Source: a bacterium
Lineage (GTDB): Bacteria > Patescibacteriota > Microgenomatia > Daviesbacterales > UBA10151
Reading direction: 5' to 3'
NCBI GenBank assembly: GCA_027364775.1
Contig: DAHXOS010000071.1
Location: 1 to 12,837 of the forward strand
Length of the DNA stretch: 12,837 nucleotides
A program made the translations under genes and the position numbers. The notes beneath the pieces are model-generated. The model did no database searches. It worked only from the letters and a program-made list of their open reading frames with translations, and was not told the origin of the DNA. Each line of letters starts with the position of its first letter. Within the stretch, counting starts at the first letter, position 1. Shown one piece after another: positions 5,979-11,316 of this stretch.

Positions 5979-6380
5979 ATGGATAAGATAACTTCCCAAG
6001 CTAGGAGTAGGAATATGTCGCTTATTAGGGCGAAGAATACAAAGCCAGAATTATTGGTTAGAAAGGCTCTATTCAAACTAGGATTTAGATATAGAATACA
6101 TTACTCTCTACCTGGTAAACCAGATATTACTTTCCCATCCAAAAAGATAGTTATTTTTATTCATGGCTGTTTTTGGCATGGTCATGGTTGTAAAGTAGAT
6201 CACTCTCCAAAGTCGAATATAGACTTCTGGGGATCTAAAATAATCCGCAACCGTGAGAGAGACTTAATTAATGAGGATAAACTTACTAAACTTGGCTGGC
6301 AAACATTGACTATATGGGAATGCGAGATTAGAAGGGATATAAATAACGTCACAAAATTAATCAAAAATAAACTCTTTTAG
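5979..6380 (+). CDS. vsr: Very short patch repair endonuclease Vsr
   Basis: Starting at ATG 5979 gives 133 residues, the usual Vsr length. The open frame extends to a TTG at 5970, but the ATG is better. Family landmarks are RSRNMSLIRAKNTKPEL (9-25), LPGKPDITFP with Asp49, the FIHGCFWHGHGC block (60-71) with His62 and His67 as catalytic candidates and Cys64/His69/Cys71 as zinc ligands, and WECE with Cys115. Vsr nicks 5' of the T in T:G mismatches left by deamination of 5-methylcytosine, protecting sites methylated by its partner. It starts 17 nt after the restriction gene stop. A TATAAT at 5964-5969, 9 nt before the ATG, may give it an extra promoter of its own. Confidence 0.95.
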   Translation: MDKITSQARSRNMSLIRAKNTKPELLVRKALFKLGFRYRIHYSLPGKPDITFPSKKIVIFIHGCFWHGHGCKVDHSPKSNIDFWGSKIIRNRERDLINEDKLTKLGWQTLTIWECEIRRDINNVTKLIKNKLF

Positions 6381-6386
6381 GCACAA

Positions 6387-6513
6387 AAGTCAACAAATTC
6401 AACAGTATAAAAAAAGAAGGTTTGAGCATAAAAATCGGCAAAATCGACACTATAAAAAAGAGGTGTAGATTTTTTAAAAATGCAACATATGCAACACTAT
6501 AAAAAAAGGTAAA
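6387..6513 (+). repeat. Three degenerate tandem repeats, about 45-47 bp period
   Basis: Three units each contain two near-identical hexamers whose starts are 9 nt apart, then one base, then TATAAA and more A. They are TCAACA-aat-TCAACA-g-TATAAA (6390-6411), TCGGCA-aaa-TCGACA-c-TATAAA (6435-6456) and GCAACA-tat-GCAACA-c-TATAAA (6482-6503). The TATAAA boxes start at 6406, 6451 and 6498. Each A-run is followed by a G-rich segment (GAAGGT, GAGGT, GGT). The hexamer differs between units yet is kept nearly the same within a unit. This is not a CRISPR. Possible roles are protein-binding iterons, tandem promoters or recombination accessory sites. Confidence 0.6.
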
Positions 6514-6528
6514 CTTCTGTTTACTTTT
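6505..6528 (+). terminator. Terminator of the R-M-Vsr operon
   Basis: A 10-bp stem (6505-6514 with 6519-6528, one G-U pair) around the core GTAAAC-TTCT-GTTTAC is flanked by A on the left and ends in TTTT on the right. It lies 125 nt after the vsr stop, overlaps the tail of the third tandem repeat, and precedes the promoter-like TATAAT at 6610. Confidence 0.5.
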
Positions 6529-6620
6529 AAATACCTCAAAACACTATTATTAACCCTTTTTAGTCTCAAATTACTAAAGAAAATGCAAAAAAAATTTAAT
6601 AAAAATCTGTATAATAGTAC

Positions 6621-6950
6621 ATGGATAAAGAATTTATTTCAGAAAGGGAAGATATTGAAACACAAATCAAAAGACATGGTAAAGCTGATGATGTTTATAA
6701 GAACTTTGGCTGTTTGGTGTTAGATGTGGCTGAAAGAGCTGGTCAAATCTACGGGGTTCGAAATCCAGAGGAAAAACAGTACCTGGCTAATTTTGTATTT
6801 TCGAACCTCTCTTTACTCGAGAAAAAACTCCAATTTAGGTTCAATTTGATCTTTGATGCAATCAAAAAGTACCAGAAAGATAAAAACGGGCTGCGGGACA
6901 TGGATTCGAACCATGATAGACAGATCCAAAGTCTGTCGTCCTGCCGTTAG
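6621..6950 (+). pseudogene. Probable C-terminal fragment of a serine recombinase, running into tRNA-Gln antisense
   Basis: A 109-residue frame. Residues 26-87, including LDVAERAGQIYG, NPEEKQYLANFVFSNLSL and KKLQFRFNLIFDAIKKY, resemble the extreme C-terminus of large serine recombinases: coiled region, then LVFSNL-type strand, then PFDLI-type helix. The catalytic and DNA-binding domains, some 400 residues, are missing. The last 19 codons (LRDMDSNHDRQ... to TAG at 6948-6950) are simply the antisense of tRNA-Gln. An integrase gene abutting the 3' end of a tRNA is the expected layout of an integrated element. TATAAT at 6610-6615 lies 5 nt before the ATG, so a short leaderless product could still be made. 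Family assignment is from motif resemblance only. Confidence 0.5.
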
Positions 6951-6961
6951 ACGATCCCGCA
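6891..6961 (-). tRNA. tRNA-Gln(UUG)
   Basis: On the minus strand the cloverleaf runs from acceptor TGCGGGA to TCCCGCA with discriminator G. The anticodon loop is CTTTGGA with anticodon TTG, and the T arm is CATGG-TTCGAAT-CCATG. U1-A72 and G73 are typical Gln identity features. CCA is not encoded; CCC follows the discriminator. Five T follow shortly after the 3' end. The + strand recombinase fragment ends inside it, so its 3' half is the likely attachment site of a past integration. Confidence 0.95.
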
Positions 6962-7080
6962 AGATATTTGGTAATTTTAACATATATAAAAGTATTTTGA
7001 GGTAATTTAGGCAAATTTACATAAAATTCTAAGCAGGTAAAAATTAACTATAATTTATAATAGATAGTCTAAAAACTAAA

Positions 7081-7131
7081 TTAGATAAAGTTATTGAAGA
7101 CCAAGTGCTTAATTCTCCATAACTTATCTAA
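7081..7131 (-). terminator. Long hairpin at the end of the coiled-coil gene
   Basis: TTAGATAA-a-GTTAT (7081-7094) pairs with ATAACTTATCTAA (7119-7131): 13 bp with one bulged A and a 24-nt loop. On the minus strand the hairpin starts within the last codons of the gene ending at 7124 and is followed by a T-rich stretch. It would separate that gene from tRNA-Gln downstream. The large loop is unusual for an intrinsic terminator. Confidence 0.45.
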
Positions 7132-7561
7132 ACAGTGAGGATTTTTTGACTAATTTTGCAGTGTAGACTATTTCTCTAACCTCCCCATCATCTCCTTCTA
7201 TCTCATTTACTCCTGACATTCTTTGGTACTCCTGAAGATAGTCAGATAAAGCTGACTGGGCTTCTTTAATTTCAGATTTTATCGCTTTAGTCTTCTCATT
7301 TAAATCTGCTGCCTGAGGCTGTTTTAAAATCTGCTGTTTGGTAGCTGTTTTTAACTTTGTTGCTTCTTTAGCTTTTTCTAGATGTTCTTGGTAAGTTGGA
7401 TCATTAGCAAAGATATCATCCAACATTTCTTTTAGTTTTTTAGCTTCTTCAGAAAGTTTATCTATTAAGGCTATATTTGACTTAATCATCCCCTCCATGG
7501 TAATTAGAATCTCACCACCTTGAGGTTGTTCTATTTTATCTTGCACCTTATCATCATCCAT
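7124..7561 (-). CDS. Hypothetical coiled-coil protein
   Basis: A 145-residue, highly charged soluble protein with no signal peptide or membrane segment. Residues 28-115 are rich in Lys, Glu, Ala and Gln with heptad-like spacing (for example IDKLSEEAKKLKEMLDDIF, NEKTKAIKSEIKEAQSALSDYL), so it is mostly helical coiled coil. A short acidic turn NEIEGDDGEVRE (119-130) precedes a basic tail VYTAKLVKKSSLFR. I do not recognise a named family. It may be a structural or adaptor protein, but the sequence gives no function. It is transcribed alone from a promoter at 7572-7599, divergent from the Fic gene, and ends in a hairpin at its stop codon. Confidence 0.75.
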   Translation of the reverse strand: MDDDKVQDKIEQPQGGEILITMEGMIKSNIALIDKLSEEAKKLKEMLDDIFANDPTYQEHLEKAKEATKLKTATKQQILKQPQAADLNEKTKAIKSEIKEAQSALSDYLQEYQRMSGVNEIEGDDGEVREIVYTAKLVKKSSLFR

Positions 7562-7571
7562 AGATAACTAC

Positions 7572-7599
7572 TTTATACAATTTCCCTAAGTAAAAACAA
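7572..7599 (-). promoter_or_regulatory. Promoter of the coiled-coil gene
   Basis: On the minus strand TTGTTT (7594-7599) is followed after 16 nt by TATAAA (7572-7577), 10 nt before the ATG at 7561. No Shine-Dalgarno is present in the short leader. Confidence 0.5.
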
Positions 7600-7680
7600 G
7601 AGTTTAATTAGTTATTTAAATGCTTTGTATGGATAATTAAAATCAAAAATGAACTAAAAATAAGCCTATTAGTAGGTAAT

Positions 7681-7707
7681 GCGCAATTATTTACGTGATT
7701 ATTGCGC
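7681..7707. promoter_or_regulatory. Imperfect 27-bp palindrome upstream of the Fic gene
   Basis: The arms GCGCAAT (7681-7687) and ATTGCGC (7701-7707) are perfect inverted repeats, with further partial pairing inside. The element ends 10 nt before the fic TATAAT and covers the -35 area, an operator position. Its right half (7694-7712) recurs in similar form at 8851-8870, upstream of the RRM gene. It could be the site of the winged-helix tail of the Fic protein itself; that is inference. Confidence 0.5.
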
Positions 7708-7713
7708 TATTTA

Positions 7714-7722
7714 TGGTATAAT
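7714..7722 (+). promoter_or_regulatory. Extended -10 promoter of the Fic gene
   Basis: TGG-TATAAT is an extended -10 (TGnTATAAT) with a perfect hexamer at 7717-7722. It predicts a start near 7729 and a 26-nt A/T leader without a Shine-Dalgarno before ATG 7755. The -35 is weak, consistent with extended -10 usage, and the palindrome at 7681-7707 sits over that area. Confidence 0.55.
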
Positions 7723-7754
7723 ATGGTTATATTGTTTAAAGCAATTTAATAAAT

Positions 7755-8810
7755 ATGTTTAAACCTAAGTATTCAATTAGTCCGGATGTCTTAAATGCTA
7801 TCTCTGAGATTTCTGAGATCAAGGTTATCATTGAGCGCTCACCCGTTTTACCAATTAATGAACTTGAGTTAAAACGTCAGGCATTAATCCGCCAAGTTCA
7901 CACTTCCACCTCTATAGAAGGCAATAAATTAGATGAATACCAGGTTGATAAGGTTTTATCAGGAATGTCTGTAGTGGCAGATGATAAAAGCATACTTGAG
8001 GTAAAAAATTATCAAAATGCTGTTAGATTAATGGAAAAGATGGCTAATAATAAAATTAAAATAGATCTAGACGTGATCTTAAAAATTCATGCAGTTACCA
8101 CAAAAGACCTTTTGGAACCACAGAAAACAGGTAATATCAGACCCGGAGATATCTTTATTGTTGATGAATTGGGACACGGTAAAGAACATTTGCGTTATAA
8201 AGGCCCTGAAGCAGAAAACGTAGAAAAACTTTTGAAGGAGCTTCTGGATTGGTTATATTCCGAACAAGGGAAAAATCTTCACCCAGTATTAAAAGCTGGC
8301 CTATTTCATTCTCAGTTTGTTCATATTCACCCTTTTACTGATGGAAATGGTAGAGTTACCAGGCTGCTTACCAATTTGATACTTTATTTAGATGGTTGGG
8401 ATTTTAGAAGAGTGATTGTTTTGGAAGAGTTTTACAATAAAAATAGGCAAAATTATTATAACGCTTTGGCTTATGGTTGGAACGACCACTATAGTTCTGA
8501 TCCTGACTTTACAGATTGGCTGGAATATTTTGTAGCCGGATTTTTAGTTGAATCACGCAAAGTTAAACATGTAATTACCTCTTTGGGTTTTGACCGGGCT
8601 AGTGGTCATGAACAATCTCTTTTAGATACAGATGAAGTTAAAATTATTGATTTTTTACTAGCTAGCCAAAAGATTACCTCCGAAGAAATTGCCGGTTTAC
8701 TCAGAATTGCTAAAAGAACTTCTCAATTAAAGCTTAAAGGCTTAGTTGAGAAGGGTTTAATTAAATCTGAAGGCAAAGGCCCTGCTACCTACTACATCCT
8801 CAACCAGTAA
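7755..8810 (+). CDS. Fic-family protein (AMP-transferase) with winged-helix tail
   Basis: A 351-residue class II Fic protein. The N-terminal inhibitory helix motif S-x-x-x-E-G is seen as STSIEG (Ser51-Glu55-Gly56). The Fic core has the complete catalytic motif HPFTDGNGRVTR (192-203) with His192, after GNIRPGDI (126-133), which probably forms the flap. Residues about 292-350 form a winged-helix region, with ITSEEIAGLLRIAKRTSQLKLKGLVEKGL. The enzyme would transfer AMP from ATP to a hydroxyl on a target protein, held off by the Glu55 finger. No antitoxin gene accompanies it, as expected when the inhibitory helix is in cis. The tail may bind DNA and autoregulate through the upstream palindrome. 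The protein looks intact. Confidence 0.94.
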   Translation: MFKPKYSISPDVLNAISEISEIKVIIERSPVLPINELELKRQALIRQVHTSTSIEGNKLDEYQVDKVLSGMSVVADDKSILEVKNYQNAVRLMEKMANNKIKIDLDVILKIHAVTTKDLLEPQKTGNIRPGDIFIVDELGHGKEHLRYKGPEAENVEKLLKELLDWLYSEQGKNLHPVLKAGLFHSQFVHIHPFTDGNGRVTRLLTNLILYLDGWDFRRVIVLEEFYNKNRQNYYNALAYGWNDHYSSDPDFTDWLEYFVAGFLVESRKVKHVITSLGFDRASGHEQSLLDTDEVKIIDFLLASQKITSEEIAGLLRIAKRTSQLKLKGLVEKGLIKSEGKGPATYYILNQ

Positions 8811-8850
8811 TTGATAATCTAACATCTATGAAATAATTTTTACAGTCATG

Positions 8851-8870
8851 CGTGATAGTTTGCGCGATTT
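8851..8870 (+). repeat. Second copy of the CGTGAT-TTGCGC-ATTT motif
   Basis: Bases 8851-8870 (CGTGAT-agt-TTGCGC-g-ATTT) repeat, with small differences, 7694-7712 (CGTGAT-ta-TTGCGC-t-ATTT) from the fic operator region. It lies 24 nt before the predicted -35 of the RRM gene. The two copies flank the Fic gene and could be read by one regulator. Confidence 0.4.
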
Positions 8871-8893
8871 TTGCGTTACTTAATAACCTTAAT

Positions 8894-8922
8894 TTGCATT
8901 TTATCTGATAATTGCTTACAAT
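8894..8922 (+). promoter_or_regulatory. Candidate promoter of the RRM gene
   Basis: TTGCAT (8894-8899) and TACAAT (8917-8922) are 17 nt apart. A start near 8929 would give a 60-70 nt leader, longer than for most genes here. The leader contains a small TTGAA-gtt-TTCAA hairpin and the SD-like TTAGGCGGTGAG at its end. Such leaders often carry cold or translational control in RRM genes of other bacteria. Confidence 0.4.
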
Positions 8923-8991
8923 TAGCTTTAGAACTTGTGAGTGATTAGTGTTTTGAAGTTTTCAACCTTATCTTCCCGGTTTCGTTAGGCG

Positions 8992-9252
8992 GTGAGTTTT
9001 ATTAAGAAGTTATTCGTTGGTTCTTTGCCTTGGGCAACTGATGACCAACAGCTAGGTCAATTATTTTCTCAATTTGGTCAAGTTAATAGCGCTACTGTTT
9101 TAAAAGACAAAATGACTGGTAGATCCAGAGGTTTTGGTTTTGTAGAAATGGAAAATGACGCAGAAGCTCAGGAAGCTATTTCTAAACTAAATGATTCTGA
9201 TTTAAATGGCAGAAAAATTGTTGTTAATGAAGCAAGACCAAGAGAAAATTAA
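8992..9252 (+). CDS. Single-RRM RNA-binding protein
   Basis: Read from GTG 8992 the product is 86 residues; the frame is closed just upstream (TAG 8986-8988). RNP2 is LFVGSLPW (7-14) and RNP1 is RGFGFVEM (46-53), with the aromatic residues that stack on RNA. The fold ends at NGRKIVVNEARPREN, so this is a bare RRM of the cyanobacterial Rbp type. The start is uncertain. GTG lies inside TTAGGCGGTGAG, which resembles the Shine-Dalgarno TAAGGAGGTGA. Eight bases after GGCGG comes ATT (9001), which would give KKLFVGSLPW directly after the initiator. Either a GTG start with poor SD or a rare ATT start is possible. A GC-rich hairpin terminator follows the stop by 5 nt. Confidence 0.9.
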   Translation: MSFIKKLFVGSLPWATDDQQLGQLFSQFGQVNSATVLKDKMTGRSRGFGFVEMENDAEAQEAISKLNDSDLNGRKIVVNEARPREN

Positions 9253-9257
9253 GCTAT

Positions 9258-9276
9258 TCCGCCTTTAGGCGGATTT
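9258..9276 (+). terminator. Terminator of the RRM gene
   Basis: TCCGCC-TTTA-GGCGGA (9258-9273) is a perfect 6-bp GC-rich stem with a tetraloop, followed by TTT, 5 nt after the RRM stop. It is the most GC-rich hairpin in the intergenic DNA here. Confidence 0.7.
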
Positions 9277-9591
9277 AGAATTAAGTTTTAATATACCTCT
9301 GAAGATAAAACTTCCGGACACCGGTCTTTAGAGATTATTAATTCTTAAAATTTTTGTAAATTTTTGCAACCAAAGTATTACCATCCTATTCTATATCTCA
9401 CTACCAGATCCTAATAACGCTAATAAAATTGAACTAAAATTAACCCTATGTTTACCTATCTTTTTATCTGATCTTAGCTTAAATAATATTCTTGATTTAT
9501 TTAACAAGATTGAATGTATTATGCTAAAGAAATAATTAAAAAGAGCTTGGGATTAAATTTAGTCTATAATTCTGCTACAATACTCTCTGAA
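9274..9591. other. Intergenic A/T-rich DNA between RRM gene and tRNA-Leu
   Basis: I see no gene-like frame in these 318 bases. Near its right end, TATAAT at 9565-9570 lies 21 nt before tRNA-Leu and is probably its -10. A weak inverted repeat, TCTTG...CAAGA, is present around 9489-9510. Nothing else is supportable. Confidence 0.5.
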
Positions 9592-9673
9592 GCTGGTGTG
9601 GTGGAATGGTATACACGAAGGACTTAAAATCCTTTGGTCTTAGACCTTGTGGGTTCGAGTCCCACCACCAGCA
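9592..9673 (+). tRNA. tRNA-Leu(UAA)
   Basis: Acceptor GCTGGTG pairs with CACCAGC, discriminator A. The anticodon arm is AAGGA-CTTAAAA-TCCTT with anticodon TAA. A variable arm longer than in most tRNAs and the T arm GTGGG-TTCGAGT-CCCAC complete the class II tRNA. CCA is not encoded (CTT follows). A TATAAT at 9565-9570 is the likely -10. Confidence 0.95.
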
Positions 9674-9795
9674 CTTAAAACTGTGTAGGTTATCGAATTG
9701 ATAGTTAGATCGATCAAGAAGATTTACTCCTATACACTTTCTTCGTTTTCTTATTTTGAGCTTGTTTATTTGTTTAGAAGTAACTTCTGTTTGCT

Positions 9796-9822
9796 AAAAA
9801 TCTTCAACTAAACTAGATTTTT
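9796..9822 (+). terminator. A/T-rich hairpin between tRNA-Leu and tRNA-Pro
   Basis: AAAAATCT (9796-9803) and AGATTTTT (9815-9822) form a perfect 8-bp stem with an 11-nt loop, ending in T. It may end the tRNA-Leu transcript, but the stem is weak and lies about 120 nt from the tRNA. Confidence 0.3.
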
Positions 9823-9897
9823 TAATTACTCTAAGGTATCATTACACAAGCTAAAATTTCTTAGCTATAGCATTGGATATATGTTAAATTTACCTTA

Positions 9898-9969
9898 CGG
9901 GGTCTAGTTCATCGGTAGAACGCTCGCTTTGGGAGCGAGAAGTACAGGGTTCAATTCCCTGGACCCCGA
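9898..9969 (+). tRNA. tRNA-Pro(UGG)
   Basis: Acceptor CGGGGTC pairs with GACCCCG, with discriminator A; C1-G72 is typical of Pro. The anticodon arm is CTCGC-TTTGGGA-GCGAG with anticodon TGG. The T arm is CAGGG-TTCAATT-CCCTG. CCA is not encoded (CTT follows). A T-run follows at about 9986. Confidence 0.95.
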
Positions 9970-10077
9970 CTTGAAGGGATTTTAGCTTTTTTTACAAATC
10001 TATATTAAGGTTTATTAAGTTAAACCAAATATTTTTAGTTCAAAAGAAAACCAGTTTAAAAGATTATATTTTAAATA

Positions 10078-10479
10078 ATGAAAGATTGTATTTTTTGCTG
10101 CATAGTTAAAAATGAGATTCCCTGCTATAAAGTTTGGGAGGATGAGGAATTTTTAGCTTTTTTAACAATCAGCCCAATTAAAACCGGCCACACCCTAGTT
10201 ATTCCAAAAAAACATCATTCTTATATTTATGAATTAGAAGATACTCTTTTGCAAAAATATATATTAGCTGGGAAAAAAGTGGCTACTATCTTAAAAAAGG
10301 CTTTTAATCCCAAAACAGGTAAGATTGGGACAATTACTTATGGTTTAGATCTAGATCATGTGCATATTCATTTAGTTCCAATTGATAAAGCTGGTGATTT
10401 AAGTTTTAAAAATGAAAAGTTTGCCACCAGAGAAGAGTTGCAAAAAACACTAGATAAAATTAAGTTAAGTCTAGATTAA
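10078..10479 (+). CDS. HIT-family nucleotide hydrolase
   Basis: A 133-residue histidine triad protein. The N-terminus CIFCCIVKNEIP carries Cys4 and Cys7, the zinc-type CxxC of Hint/HinT-like proteins. TGHTLVIPKKHH (36-47) is the conserved strand-loop. The active site is HVHIHLVP, with His94, His96 (nucleophile by family analogy) and His98. Such proteins hydrolyse nucleoside phosphoramidates or dinucleoside polyphosphates. The substrate here cannot be read from sequence. ATG lies 7 nt after TATATT (10065-10070) with no Shine-Dalgarno, again leaderless-like. The 3' end overlaps the convergent amidohydrolase gene by 20 nt. Confidence 0.92.
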   Translation: MKDCIFCCIVKNEIPCYKVWEDEEFLAFLTISPIKTGHTLVIPKKHHSYIYELEDTLLQKYILAGKKVATILKKAFNPKTGKIGTITYGLDLDHVHIHLVPIDKAGDLSFKNEKFATREELQKTLDKIKLSLD

Positions 10480-11242
10480 AAATCTTAGCTGCATTTTTCC
10501 ATAATACTAATTCTTTTTCTTTTGGATTTAAATCCAGAGCCAAAACTGCTTCTAAATACTCTTTTTGAGAATAAAGCGGATAATCAGTTCCGAAAATAAA
10601 TTTTTCATAACTACCTAAAAATAACCACGCAGCCTTAAGCCTTTGGATAAATGCTGCAACCTCTTCATACTCTATTGGCTCATTTTCTTCAAAATATCCG
10701 GACATATCAGCATAAACATTTTCATTTTTAGACATTACTGCTGCACAATCCAAAAGCCAGGGATTACCCATATGAGCCATTACAATTTTCAATTTGGGAA
10801 AATGGTGTGCAACTTCATCAATATTTAAAGGATGAGAATATTTTAACAATCCCCTATCCCCTGTTTCTAAAGCACCGGTATGAAAAACTACCGGTTTATT
10901 ATTGGCCTGACAATATTCATAAATTGCAAACAACTTTTCATTACTTGGATAATAATTCTCATAGCCTAGGTAAAATTTAACTCCAATTATTTTATCCTCC
11001 TCAAGCAGTTTAAGAATATAGTTAATCTGGTCTATGTCTAAAGTTTCAAAGTTTATATCTCCTATAGCCTTAAGTCTTTTGGGATATTTTTCTACCTGCT
11101 CTAAAATTTTCTTAATAGGGGCATAACGCTTTTCAGAGATTACCAAAGACATATCTATGCCTGTTTCATCCATAGAAGCAATTAAATCCTCAACCTTCCA
11201 ACCTTCTTTATCACCCAAATGAGTGTGTGCATCAACAATCAT
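10460..11242 (-). CDS. Metal-dependent amidohydrolase (Amidohydrolase_2 family)
   Basis: A 260-residue TIM-barrel hydrolase of usual length. Metal and active-site landmarks are DAHTHLG with His6 and His8, GVKFYLGY (87-94), VVFHTG with His121, VMAHMGNPW with His157, and FGTDYPL with Asp220. This pattern fits the TatD/ACMSD-like superfamily, PF04909 type, in which one or two divalent metals activate water for hydrolysis or decarboxylation. The substrate is unknown. There is no signal peptide. The promoter TATAAT lies on the minus strand at 11253-11258, 10 nt before the ATG. The gene is divergent from the ATP-grasp gene (74-nt gap) and overlaps the HIT gene at its 3' end. Confidence 0.9.
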   Translation of the reverse strand: MIVDAHTHLGDKEGWKVEDLIASMDETGIDMSLVISEKRYAPIKKILEQVEKYPKRLKAIGDINFETLDIDQINYILKLLEEDKIIGVKFYLGYENYYPSNEKLFAIYEYCQANNKPVVFHTGALETGDRGLLKYSHPLNIDEVAHHFPKLKIVMAHMGNPWLLDCAAVMSKNENVYADMSGYFEENEPIEYEEVAAFIQRLKAAWLFLGSYEKFIFGTDYPLYSQKEYLEAVLALDLNPKEKELVLWKNAAKIFNLDLT

Positions 11243-11252
11243 ACTTAGAAAG

Positions 11253-11258
11253 ATTATA
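11253..11258 (-). promoter_or_regulatory. -10 hexamer of the amidohydrolase gene
   Basis: A perfect TATAAT on the minus strand, 10 nt before the ATG at 11242. On the + strand of the same 74-nt gap, TATTAT (11305-11310) lies 6 nt before the ATP-grasp ATG, so the gap holds two divergent promoters. No clear -35 is seen for either. Confidence 0.5.
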
Positions 11259-11316
11259 TCAGAAATATTACAGATAGATTATTTCTTTTTTTTCTAATTA
11301 GCTCTATTATAAAACT

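Noticed and set aside
6387..6513. CRISPR array
   Set aside because: Only three degenerate units, no conserved repeat of 24-37 bp, no unique spacers and no cas genes.
7755..8810. Two-gene Fic/antitoxin (FicT-FicA or Doc-Phd) module
   Set aside because: The inhibitory motif STSIEG is within the same protein and no small antitoxin gene adjoins it.
10643..10828. Small + strand frame inside the amidohydrolase gene
   Set aside because: It is a shadow of a well-supported gene on the other strand, as are the frames at 2257-2478, 2616-2858, 4232-4444, 5259-5501, 5727-5927 and 11973-12200.
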